DNA from: Oscillospiraceae bacterium
GTDB taxonomy: Bacteria > Bacillota > Clostridia > Oscillospirales > CAG-272
Reading direction: 5' to 3'
Length of the DNA stretch: 64,000 nt
Assembly (NCBI GenBank): GCA_015064355.1
Contig: SVSJ01000005.1
Span: forward strand, 1-64,000
This document shows positions 16,028 to 23,683 of the stretch, piece after piece. How positions within the stretch are numbered: the stretch's first letter is position 1; each line of letters opens with the position of its first letter. Below the pieces are notes generated by a model. It did no database searches, was not told where the DNA came from, and worked only from the letters and a program-made list of their open reading frames with translations. The position numbers were made by a program, and so were the translations under genes.

Positions 16028-16888
16028 ATGGAAAACAAAATTACACCACAGGAAGAAATGGTAGAAATCGTTGGCGTCAGATTCCGCGACAACGGCAAGA
16101 CCTACTATTTCGCTCCCGGAAACATTAAGGTTCAACAGAATGACTTTGTTATTGTTGAGACCACACGCGGCGTTGAATACGGCTCGGTTGCTATCGGAAA
16201 CAGCTTTGTGGATTCTTCAAAGATCGTTTCTCCCCTGCGCCCTGTATTGAGAATTGCCACAGACAATGACAAAGAGCGTTATGCCGCTAACAAAAAACTG
16301 GAGCTTGATGCCTTTGAGATCTGCAAGAAAAAGATCATTGAGCACGGTCTCGAAATGAAGCTCATTGAGGCGGAATACACCTTTGACAACAGCAAGCTTC
16401 TGTTCTATTTCTCTGCTGATGTGAGAGTTGACTTCAGAGAGCTTGTTAAGGATCTTGCGGCAATTTTCAGAACAAGAATCGAGCTTCGCCAGATCGGTAT
16501 CAGAGATGAAGCAAAGATCATGGGCGGTCTCGGCGTTTGCGGTCGTCCCTTCTGCTGCTCAAGCTTCCTTTCGGATTTTGTACAGGTTTCAATTAAGATG
16601 GCTAAGGAACAGAATCTCTCCCTTAACTCATCAAAGATCTCCGGCACCTGCGGCAGACTTATGTGCTGTCTCAGATACGAGCACGAGACCTATGAACAGG
16701 AGATCGCGCTCACTCCCCCGGTTGATTCCACGGTAAAGACCAAAGACGGAACAGGCACTGTTACAGAGATCAGCCCTCTCACCGGATTAATAAAAGTTAA
16801 GTATCAATCCGGGGATATTAAACCGTATCACAGAGATGACGTTACGGTTTTGAAGCGTCCCGCTCGTGAAAAAAACGATAAAGAGTAA
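16028..16888 (+). CDS. ricT: RicT/YaaT, PSP1-domain iron-sulfur protein
   Basis: 286 residues from the ATG at 16028; the ORF-track start is a TTG that overlaps the GGAG ribosome site. The PSP1 domain carries the cysteine-rich block CGRPFCCSSFLSDF and CGRLMCCLRYEH. In Bacillus subtilis RicT joins RicA and RicF in a complex with [4Fe-4S] clusters that steers RNase Y and affects sporulation, competence and biofilm. All expected cysteines appear present. The position after holB is conserved, but the usual yabA neighbour is missing and a ferredoxin gene follows instead. Confidence 0.93.
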   Translation: MENKITPQEEMVEIVGVRFRDNGKTYYFAPGNIKVQQNDFVIVETTRGVEYGSVAIGNSFVDSSKIVSPLRPVLRIATDNDKERYAANKKLELDAFEICKKKIIEHGLEMKLIEAEYTFDNSKLLFYFSADVRVDFRELVKDLAAIFRTRIELRQIGIRDEAKIMGGLGVCGRPFCCSSFLSDFVQVSIKMAKEQNLSLNSSKISGTCGRLMCCLRYEHETYEQEIALTPPVDSTVKTKDGTGTVTEISPLTGLIKVKYQSGDIKPYHRDDVTVLKRPAREKNDKE

Positions 16889-16957
16889 AATTTCACAGGA
16901 TTTCCGCAAATTTTTTTGACTTTTTTTGAAAAACCTATTTTATTTCTGAAGAATATG

Positions 16958-16966
16958 TGATAGAAT
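16958..16966 (+). promoter_or_regulatory. Extended -10 promoter of the ferredoxin gene
   Basis: ATGTGATAGAAT gives TG, one base, TAGAAT, 15 bases before GGAGGT. No good -35 stands 16-18 bases upstream, which is tolerable for an extended -10. The same TGATAGAAT element occurs before two other genes in this window. Confidence 0.5.
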
Positions 16967-16996
16967 TAAAGTATCTTAACACGGAGGTGTATTATT

Positions 16997-17167
16997 ATGG
17001 CATATAAGATTACTGATGATTGCATCGGCTGTGGCGCTTGTGCTGGCGAATGCCCCGTAGGCTGCATTACCGAAGCAGACGGCAAGTACGTTATCAACGC
17101 TGACGAATGTCTTGACTGTGGCGCTTGCGCAGGCGTATGTCCTGTTGATGCTCCTCAGGCTGAATAA
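16997..17167 (+). CDS. 2[4Fe-4S] ferredoxin
   Basis: 56 residues, missed by the ORF track because of its length. MAYKITDDCIGCGACAGECP and a second motif CLDCGACAGVCP supply two C-x2-C-x2-C-x3-C sets for two [4Fe-4S] clusters, as in clostridial ferredoxins. It is a soluble low-potential electron carrier. GGAGGT stands 8 bases before the ATG. It has its own promoter-like element and a possible terminator, so it may be expressed alone and strongly. Its place between ricT and trmN6, where yabA would be expected, is unusual. Confidence 0.95.
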   Translation: MAYKITDDCIGCGACAGECPVGCITEADGKYVINADECLDCGACAGVCPVDAPQAE

Positions 17168-17211
17168 TTCAGTCGGGCAAACATAACGGCAGTTTATTAC
17201 ATAAACATTTT

Positions 17212-17240
17212 GGGGAGTGGGCGAGTTTGTCCCTCCCCTT
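17212..17240 (+). terminator. Possible terminator after the ferredoxin gene
   Basis: GGGGA-(GT)-GGG pairs with CCC-TCCCC across CGAGTTTGT; only three T follow. The stem is strong but the tail poor, so it may be an attenuating hairpin before trmN6. Confidence 0.4.
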
Positions 17241-17271
17241 TGCCATATTAGTATAGAAATCGGAGATTCTT

Positions 17272-18045
17272 ATGACTGGGGAGAATTGCCTTTTTGATCC
17301 TACCACAGAGCGACTTGACGAGATTAACGAAAATCTCTCTCTAATACAGCTGAAAACAGGCCTGACATTCGGAACGGACAGCTACCTTCTCGCGGCTTTT
17401 TCAAGATCGGCGAAAAAAGGTACTATGGTTGAGTTTGGCGGCGGTACTGGTGTTGTTTCTTTACTCTGTGCTTCAAGGGAAAAGTTTTTGCACATACATT
17501 GTGTTGAAATACAGCCGTATTTTGCAGAGCTTATCGGACGAAATGCAGAGATGAACAAGCTCGGTCACATGGTGACTTCCGTTTGTGCTGACGTGCGCGA
17601 GCTTGATGCTGCGGTTTTTGGAGCCGAGGTCAGCTCTGTTGTGTCAAATCCCCCTTATATGATGGCTCAGTCAGGTTTCGACAACGCAACTGCGGAAATG
17701 AACACGGCAAGGCGGGAGGAAAACGGTACTATTGACGATTTTGCCGAATCAGCGGCACGGCTGCTTAAATTCGGTGGGTATTTCACAGTCGTTTACAGAC
17801 CTGACAGGTTAAGTGATCTCATTTACGCCATGAAAAAGCACTCTCTTGAGCCGAAGCGTATGATCACCGTTTACCCAACAGCTGAGTCAAAGCCTTGTCT
17901 TGTTTTGGTGGAGGCAAAAAAAGGGGCTGCGTCAGGACTTGTACAGTCGCGTCCCCTTATTATATACAAAGAAAAGAATTCAACGGAGTATACTGCTGAT
18001 ATGCAGGCGGTGTACGACAACTTTACACTTGAGCATTTATTTTAA
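17272..18045 (+). CDS. tRNA1(Val) (adenine37-N6)-methyltransferase, TrmN6/YabB-like
   Basis: 257 residues. A class I SAM methyltransferase fold with the SAM motif VEFGGGTGVVSLL (about 52-64), the acidic loop IHCVEIQPYFAELI, and the catalytic NPPYM (about 126-130), which marks N6-adenine methylation. The N-terminal LIQLKTGLTFGTDSYLLAAF is characteristic of the YabB/TrmN6 family. It sits before rsmI, as in Bacillus; the small GIY-YIG gene yazA normally found between is absent. CGGAG precedes the ATG. Confidence 0.88.
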   Translation: MTGENCLFDPTTERLDEINENLSLIQLKTGLTFGTDSYLLAAFSRSAKKGTMVEFGGGTGVVSLLCASREKFLHIHCVEIQPYFAELIGRNAEMNKLGHMVTSVCADVRELDAAVFGAEVSSVVSNPPYMMAQSGFDNATAEMNTARREENGTIDDFAESAARLLKFGGYFTVVYRPDRLSDLIYAMKKHSLEPKRMITVYPTAESKPCLVLVEAKKGAASGLVQSRPLIIYKEKNSTEYTADMQAVYDNFTLEHLF

Positions 18046-18061
18046 TTGATCGGAGGCCTAT

Positions 18062-18940
18062 ATGAGCTTGCAAAGCAGTACTCAAAAAGAAAAAAACGCC
18101 GTTTTGGGCGGTGTGTTATATCTTGTGGCTACTCCTATTGGGAATCTTTCCGATATATCGGAACGAGCTCTGAAGGTACTCAGCGAAGTTGATTTTGTTG
18201 CTGCTGAGGATACCCGCAACACAGGACTTATGCTCTCTCGCTTCGGAATATCAAAGCCAATGGTCAGTTATTTCGAACACAACAAGCGCGAGCGCGGGGG
18301 GCAGATTGCCGCTCGTCTTGAGAACGGTGAATCTTGCGCGCTGGTAACTGACGCCGGCACTCCTGCTATCAGTGATCCAGGTGAAGATATAGTCCGTCTT
18401 TGTGCGGAACGCGGTATCACCGTAACAAGTATACCCGGTTGCTGTGCGGCAATTACTGCCCTAACCCTTTCGGGAATTGATACCCGCCGATTCTGCTTTG
18501 AGGGATTTCTCTCGGCAAACAAGGGTGAGCGCCGCGATAGACTTTCCGAGCTTGAGGGCGAAAAACGGACTATGATCTTCTACGAAGCACCTCACAAGCT
18601 GAAGACCACTCTCTCTGACCTTATGAAGCATTTTGGTGAGGACAGGCAGATCGCCCTTTGCCGTGAACTAACAAAGTTGAATGAAGAGGTCTCACGAACT
18701 ACGATAGGCAGCGCTGTGAAGTTTTATGAGGAAAAAGATCCACGCGGTGAGTATGTTCTCATCGTCGCCGGAGCAAGTATCGCAGCGAAAGCCGATTACC
18801 CAGAGGACCCGGTTCTGCACGTTGAAATGCTTGTTGGATCCGGTATGAGCAAGAAAGACGCGATAAAGGCTGCGGCAAAGGCCCGCGGTGTTGCGAAGAA
18901 CGATATTTACTCTCTGGTTATGAAAAAAGATGAGGAATAG
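18062..18940 (+). CDS. rsmI: 16S rRNA (cytidine1402-2'-O)-methyltransferase
   Basis: 292 residues, family length. Tetrapyrrole-methylase fold with LYLVATPIGNLSDIS at the N-terminus, FVAAEDTRNTGLML, LVTDAGTPAISDPG, IPGCCAAITALTLSG, and FYEAPHKLKTTLSDL. It methylates the 2'-O of C1402 in the ribosomal P site using SAM. A short C-terminal helical domain (GMSKKDAIKAAAKARGVAKNDIY) is the usual family tail. GGAGG stands close to the ATG and the gene follows trmN6 by 16 bases, so they are one transcript. Confidence 0.96.
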   Translation: MSLQSSTQKEKNAVLGGVLYLVATPIGNLSDISERALKVLSEVDFVAAEDTRNTGLMLSRFGISKPMVSYFEHNKRERGGQIAARLENGESCALVTDAGTPAISDPGEDIVRLCAERGITVTSIPGCCAAITALTLSGIDTRRFCFEGFLSANKGERRDRLSELEGEKRTMIFYEAPHKLKTTLSDLMKHFGEDRQIALCRELTKLNEEVSRTTIGSAVKFYEEKDPRGEYVLIVAGASIAAKADYPEDPVLHVEMLVGSGMSKKDAIKAAAKARGVAKNDIYSLVMKKDEE

Positions 18941-18983
18941 GAATTTTATTGATTATATATAAATCAAACTTGATATTTTTAGC

Positions 18984-19012
18984 AAAAACGTCTTGTAAAC
19001 GAGGCGTTTTTC
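18984..19012 (+). terminator. Terminator of the trmN6-rsmI transcript
   Basis: Stem AAAAACGTCT / AGGCGTTTTT with loop TGTAAACG. The metG promoter -35 lies inside its loop. Confidence 0.75.
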
Positions 19013-19021
19013 TGTTATAAT
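18993..19021 (+). promoter_or_regulatory. Promoter of metG-tatD
   Basis: TTGTAA (18993-18998), 17 bases, TATAAT (19016-19021), 42 bases before the metG start. It overlaps the upstream terminator. The short leader leaves no room for a T-box. Confidence 0.8.
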
Positions 19022-19063
19022 AAAGTATTAAGATAAAAATTTGACTTGACAGGAGAATATAAA

Positions 19064-21019
19064 ATGGCTGAGAAATTCTATATAACCACCGCGATCGCTT
19101 ACGCATCAACAAAGCCCCACATCGGCAACACATACGAAGTTATCGCAACCGACGCTATCGCAAGATACAAGAGACAGCGCGGATTTGACGTTTTCTTCTG
19201 CACCGGTACTGACGAACACGGTCAGAAAATCGAAAACAAGGCAAAGGATGCGGGCATCACTCCCAAGGAATACGTTGATAAGATCGCTGATGAGATCAAG
19301 GGCATCTGGGATCTGATGAACACCAGCTATGACCATTTCATTCGCACCACTGACGATTACCACGAAAAGAATGTTTCCAATATTTTCAAGAAGATGTACG
19401 AAAACGGTGACATCTACAAGGGTCACTACGAGGGCTGGTACTGCACTCCCTGTGAATCCTTCTTCACTGATTCCCAGCTTGTTGACGGCAAGTGCCCTGA
19501 CTGCGGCCGTGAAGTTCAGCTTGCACAGGAAGAGGCTTACTTCTTCAAGATGAGCAAGTACGCTGACAGACTTATGAAGCACATCGAGGAAAACCCCGAT
19601 TTCATTCAGCCTGAATCCAGAAGAAAAGAAATGATCAACAACTTCTTAAAGCCCGGACTTCAGGATCTTTGCGTTTCCCGTTCCAGCTTTACCTGGGGTA
19701 TTCCCGTTGAATTTGACCCGAAGCACGTTACCTACGTTTGGCTTGACGCGCTGACTAACTATATTTCCGCTCTCGGCTACGATGCAGGAAACGAGACTCA
19801 GCCCGAAAAGTTCAATAAGTACTGGCCTGCTGACGTTCACGTTATCGGTAAGGATATCGTTAGATTCCACGCGATTTACTGGCCGATCTTCCTTATGGCT
19901 CTGGACATTCCCCTGCCCAAGAAGATCTTTGGTCACCCCTGGTTCAATTTCGGCACAGACAAGATGTCAAAGTCCCGCGGCAACGTTATCTTTGCTGATG
20001 ACCTTGCAAAGAGATTCTCCGTCGACGGTGTTCGTCATTACGCCCTTTCTGAAATGCCTTACGCTACTGACGGCTCCATCACTTACGAATCTATCGTAAA
20101 CCGCTACAACACCGACCTTGCAAACAACCTCGGTAACCTTGTAAGCCGTACGGTTGCAATGACAAAGAAGTACTTCGACGGAATAATTCCTGCACCTGCC
20201 GACACTCAAGAGGTTGATGCGGATCTCAAGGATGTTTGCGCTGAATCTGTTAAGGCTTTCGGCGAGAACATGGACACATTCCACATTGCTGACGCGTGCA
20301 CAAACGTGTTCACAATGCTCCGCCGTGCTAACAAGTATATTGACGAGACAACTCCTTGGACTCTCGCAAAATCCGAAGAGACCAAGGGACGCCTCCAGAC
20401 TGTTATCTACAACCTCCTCGAGGTTATCAGAATCGGCGGCGTAATGCTCTCTTCCCTCCTTCCCCAGACTGCAGATTCCATTTTCGCGCAGATCGGCTCT
20501 GACGTGAGAGATTACGATTCTATCTTCCAGTTCGGCGGTCTTGAAGCCGGCAAGCCCACAGGTGAGGCAACTCCTCTCTTTGCAAGAATTGACGAGGCAA
20601 AGCTTCTTGCTGAAATCGAGGCTGAACGTGAAGCTGCAAGAAAGGCTGCAGAAGCGGCTGAAAAGGCTAATCAGAAGCCCGAAAAGCCCGAAGGCCTTGC
20701 CCTGATCGGCATTGAAGACTTTATGGGCGTTGAATTGCGTACTGCACAGATCACAGCTTGTGAAAAGGTGCCGAAGGCCAAGAAGCTTCTCAAGCTGACA
20801 ATCGACTTAGGTTACGAAGAACGCACAGTTGTGTCAGGTATTGCAAAGTTCTATGAACCCGACGCACTTATCGGTAAGAAGATCATCGTTGTAGCTAACC
20901 TCAAGCCTGCAGTTCTCTGCGGTATTGAATCCAACGGTATGATCCTTGCTTCAGGTGAGGAAACAGTAAGAGTTGTGTTCCTCGATCCCGAAACTCCCCT
21001 CGGAGAAAGAGTAAGATAA
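19064..21019 (+). CDS. metG: Methionyl-tRNA synthetase
   Basis: 651 residues from the ATG at 19064; the track begins at a TTG ahead of the AGGAGAA ribosome site. HIGH-type motif PHIGNTYE near the N-terminus, zinc-knuckle cysteines in YCTPCESFF...GKCPDCGRE (about 125-150), KMSKSRGN near 300, and an anticodon-binding helical domain. After a charged Ala/Glu-rich linker (EAEREAARKAAEAAEKANQ) comes a C-terminal Trbp111/EMAP-II type tRNA-binding domain (GIEDFMGVELRTAQI...). It is cytoplasmic. The stop codon overlaps the tatD start (TAATG). Confidence 0.97.
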   Translation: MAEKFYITTAIAYASTKPHIGNTYEVIATDAIARYKRQRGFDVFFCTGTDEHGQKIENKAKDAGITPKEYVDKIADEIKGIWDLMNTSYDHFIRTTDDYHEKNVSNIFKKMYENGDIYKGHYEGWYCTPCESFFTDSQLVDGKCPDCGREVQLAQEEAYFFKMSKYADRLMKHIEENPDFIQPESRRKEMINNFLKPGLQDLCVSRSSFTWGIPVEFDPKHVTYVWLDALTNYISALGYDAGNETQPEKFNKYWPADVHVIGKDIVRFHAIYWPIFLMALDIPLPKKIFGHPWFNFGTDKMSKSRGNVIFADDLAKRFSVDGVRHYALSEMPYATDGSITYESIVNRYNTDLANNLGNLVSRTVAMTKKYFDGIIPAPADTQEVDADLKDVCAESVKAFGENMDTFHIADACTNVFTMLRRANKYIDETTPWTLAKSEETKGRLQTVIYNLLEVIRIGGVMLSSLLPQTADSIFAQIGSDVRDYDSIFQFGGLEAGKPTGEATPLFARIDEAKLLAEIEAEREAARKAAEAAEKANQKPEKPEGLALIGIEDFMGVELRTAQITACEKVPKAKKLLKLTIDLGYEERTVVSGIAKFYEPDALIGKKIIVVANLKPAVLCGIESNGMILASGEETVRVVFLDPETPLGERVR

Positions 21020-21807
21020 TGCTTTTCGATTCACATGCACATTACGATGACGACAGATTCGCCCTGGAATTTGAAGGGGGTACCGACGGTGCTATTGCGA
21101 AAGCAACCCGTGAGGGAGTGTCGTACATCGTAAATGTAGGTTCAAATATAGAAACTTCGAAGAATTCCATTGCTCTTGCGGAAAAGTACAGCTTTATTTA
21201 TGCTGTGGTTGGTATTCACCCATCCGACGCACAGAGGCTCACAGCTGACAAGATTGATTCTGCCCTTTATGAGGTTGAACGCTTGGCGGCACACGAGAAG
21301 GTTGTTGCTGTTGGCGAAATCGGACTTGACTATCACTACGATTATCTCGACAAAGAGCGTCAGGCGTATTTCTTTGATGCGCAGATGGCTATTGCGCGCA
21401 AAGTTCATCTGCCTGTGGTTATCCACACAAGAGACGCTTTCGGCGATACCATTGACATACTGAACCGTCATCCGGACATAACAGGTGTTATGCACAGCTA
21501 CAGCGGCAGTGCTGAATCTGCCCGCCAGCTTTGCGACCGAGGTTGGTACATCTCATTCTCCGGTCCTGTCACCTATAAAAATGCGAACAAGGTGAAGGAA
21601 GCGGCTGCAATCGTTCCGTCAGATAGAATTATGATCGAAACTGACTGCCCATATCTCCCTCCTGTTCCCCATCGCGGCGAGATCAACTATTCGGGATATA
21701 TGAAGCACACTTGCCAGGCAGTTGCGGACATCCGCGGTATTACCTTCGAGGAAGCGGCGCGAATCACCTGTGAGAACGCATCACGGTTCTTTGGAATATC
21801 TTTATAA
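21019..21807 (+). CDS. tatD: TatD-family metal-dependent deoxyribonuclease
   Basis: 262 residues. TIM-barrel amidohydrolase metal motifs are all visible: DSHAHYDD at the start, VGEIGLDYHYD (about 97-107), VVIHTRDA (about 133-140), MHSYSGSA (about 157-164) and ETDCPYLPP (about 204-212). TatD enzymes act as 3'-5' DNA/RNA exonucleases in repair or quality control. The start codon overlaps the metG stop by one base, so translation is coupled. A dedicated radical SAM protein follows. Confidence 0.95.
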   Translation: MLFDSHAHYDDDRFALEFEGGTDGAIAKATREGVSYIVNVGSNIETSKNSIALAEKYSFIYAVVGIHPSDAQRLTADKIDSALYEVERLAAHEKVVAVGEIGLDYHYDYLDKERQAYFFDAQMAIARKVHLPVVIHTRDAFGDTIDILNRHPDITGVMHSYSGSAESARQLCDRGWYISFSGPVTYKNANKVKEAAAIVPSDRIMIETDCPYLPPVPHRGEINYSGYMKHTCQAVADIRGITFEEAARITCENASRFFGISL

Positions 21808-21830
21808 ACTCTCCCTCATTGGAGGTCAAC

Positions 21831-22427
21831 ATGGTAATTACTTATCAAATCGGCGATAGCCTTTATGTTAACATCACAAATCACTGCACCAACAGATGCG
21901 TATTCTGTTTGCGTGACACTCCTCAACCGGAGCCTTACTGCAATCTGTTCCTTGATCGCGAGCCTACCGTACAGGAGATTGCAGATGATCTGGCATCGTA
22001 CAATCTGAACGATTTTGACGAGATCGTTTTCTGCGGATACGGTGAGCCTACTTGTAGACTATATGATATGCTTGAGGTGTGCAGGAGAATCCGTATGTTC
22101 ACAAAAACCCATATTCGTGTTAACACCAACGGACACGCTTCCCTGATTCAGGCTGAAGACACTCCTCATCTCTTTGCGGGACTTGTGGACTGCGTCTCTA
22201 TCAGTCTTAACGCCGCAGATTCAGAAACTTACACCAAGGTTTGCCGCCCACGATTCGGTGAGGACACCTTTGCAGGGGTTGTCAAGTTTGCACGAGAGGT
22301 TGCCAGATACGTTCCAAAGGTTGTTCTGTCAGTAGTTGAAGGAACTATTCCTCCTGAAGACATCGACCGTTGCCGAGACATTGCAAAAAGCGTTGGTGCA
22401 ACCTTCCGTCTCCGTGAAATGCAATAA
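21831..22427 (+). CDS. TatD-associated radical SAM protein
   Basis: 198 residues from the ATG at 21831, which follows GGAGGTCAAC; the track start is a TTG inside the ribosome site. The radical SAM cluster motif is C-x3-C-x2-C in HCTNRCVFCLRDTP (about 18-31), followed by the GGE-like segment VFCGYGEPTCR and IRVNTNGH. It is short, about the minimal radical SAM barrel, and has no SPASM domain. The family is known for sitting next to tatD; its substrate is unknown. The gap to tatD is 23 bases, so they are co-transcribed. Confidence 0.88.
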   Translation: MVITYQIGDSLYVNITNHCTNRCVFCLRDTPQPEPYCNLFLDREPTVQEIADDLASYNLNDFDEIVFCGYGEPTCRLYDMLEVCRRIRMFTKTHIRVNTNGHASLIQAEDTPHLFAGLVDCVSISLNAADSETYTKVCRPRFGEDTFAGVVKFAREVARYVPKVVLSVVEGTIPPEDIDRCRDIAKSVGATFRLREMQ

Positions 22428-22434
22428 AAAAATT

Positions 22435-22462
22435 ACATCCTCACTAAATAATGTGAGGATGT
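22435..22462. terminator. Bidirectional terminator between the radical SAM gene and tmcAL
   Basis: Stem ACATCCTCAC / GTGAGGATGT with loop TAAATAAT; A tract on the left and T-rich on the right. The left arm ends at, and the right arm encodes, the last residues of the convergent tmcAL gene. Confidence 0.85.
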
Positions 22463-23556
22463 TTCTTTATATATTCAGATGCGGGCTTGCCGGTGCAAAG
22501 TGCGTAAAGCTCGTCTGCTTTTTTTGTGATTTCGTACTGCGTTTTTGCCTCAGTAGAGAGTTTGCTGTCATCAGCAGGCTTTGTTATTATTGGAAGGCGA
22601 AGGCTTTTTTTATTCTCCGAGAGATACGCCCTGCCTTTTTCGTTCATACCGAGGAGCACGGTGTAAAGTGGGCGGGATATGCTCTGTTCTGCGCCAAGGA
22701 TCGAGAACAAGATCTCGCGGCGAAGCCTGGCTGTCGTGTACTTTTTCGTAGGGAGCTTCCGGATAAATTCTTCCGGAGTGGCAGAGTCTTTCGCAACCTT
22801 TGATGCATAGGCAAGAATGTCGTTCTCTGCTTCGTTTGCATATATACGGCAGTGGTTAAACAGGAGCTGATTATAAACTTCCTCTCTGCACACTGCTGAA
22901 TTACGGAACACCTCCAGTGCGGCGTCGGGTATAAACTCACCGCAAGAGCCGACACCCTCTGAAAAGATCTTTCCGCGAAGATCTGTGGCACTTTTTATTT
23001 CTGCGATACGGGCTATCGGACAAAACTCAAGGATTCCCAGTTCTCTGCCGAAGCGAATGTACTCGAGTCCGAGCTTATCGTTTGCACCAAGGCTTTCGGT
23101 AATGCCAAAGTACTTCATTACGTCATCAAATATCACAGCACTTCCGAGGTCTCTGGCTTCAGCTTCGGCTTTGACGATCGCATTTTTGTATTCGTCTGAA
23201 GCCTTAATTCGTGCTGCTTGTCCAATGAGGTCAAGCTTCCCTGTTTCAGAGCCGAACACCAGTCTTTGTGTCCCAAGTCCTGCTGCAACAGCGACTCCAC
23301 CAAGGGCGAAGCTCTCTGCCCCTGAGGAGCACCAGGGAAACGGAAGCTCAACTACTATATCGGCACCGCACTTTACTGCAGCCTCGGCACGCGCATATTT
23401 ATCGAAAATTGCCGGTGTTGCACGCTGGGTAAAGTTTCCGCTCATAACGGCAATGTTAACAGAATCCTCACAAGATGCCCCTTTTGCCGAATCAAAAATA
23501 TATTTATGCCCACGGTGCATTGGGTTTAGTTCACAAATCACTGCATTTGTTGTCAT
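22444..23556 (-). CDS. tmcAL: tRNA(Met) cytidine acetate ligase, TmcAL/YlbM-like
   Basis: 370 residues. The nucleotidyltransferase signature is CELNPMHRGHKYIFDSAK at residues 8-25 (HRGH corresponds to HxGH), then AVMSGNFTQRATPAIFDKYARAEAA and GADIVVELPF. TmcAL activates acetate with ATP and transfers it to the wobble cytidine of elongator tRNA-Met, giving ac4C34. The divergent neighbour is acetate kinase, a pairing common in Clostridia and suggestive since both enzymes handle acetate. The family is normally about 400 residues, so the length is ordinary. Confidence 0.9.
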   Translation of the reverse strand: MTTNAVICELNPMHRGHKYIFDSAKGASCEDSVNIAVMSGNFTQRATPAIFDKYARAEAAVKCGADIVVELPFPWCSSGAESFALGGVAVAAGLGTQRLVFGSETGKLDLIGQAARIKASDEYKNAIVKAEAEARDLGSAVIFDDVMKYFGITESLGANDKLGLEYIRFGRELGILEFCPIARIAEIKSATDLRGKIFSEGVGSCGEFIPDAALEVFRNSAVCREEVYNQLLFNHCRIYANEAENDILAYASKVAKDSATPEEFIRKLPTKKYTTARLRREILFSILGAEQSISRPLYTVLLGMNEKGRAYLSENKKSLRLPIITKPADDSKLSTEAKTQYEITKKADELYALCTGKPASEYIKKHPHII

Positions 23557-23593
23557 ATTTTATTATTTTTTCCTAAAAAGTATTTGAAACACC

Positions 23594-23622
23594 TTGTAAT
23601 TTCACAAGTTTTCATATATAAT
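23594..23622 (+). promoter_or_regulatory. Promoter of ackA
   Basis: TTGTAA (23594-23599), 17 bases, TATAAT (23617-23622). A CTTGT-N6-ACAAG inverted repeat (23593-23608) overlaps the -35 and could be an operator. GGAGGAAC follows at about 23668. Confidence 0.8.
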
Positions 23623-23683
23623 TATACTTGATATTTTTTTAACTGTCAAATATTTATCATAATTTTTGGAGGAACTTTTTATT

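Noticed and set aside
18941-19063. T-box or other riboswitch before metG (also examined before proS and gltX)
   Set aside because: Leaders are about 40-70 bases, too short for a T-box specifier and antiterminator, and no T-box consensus (TGGNACCGCG) is present.
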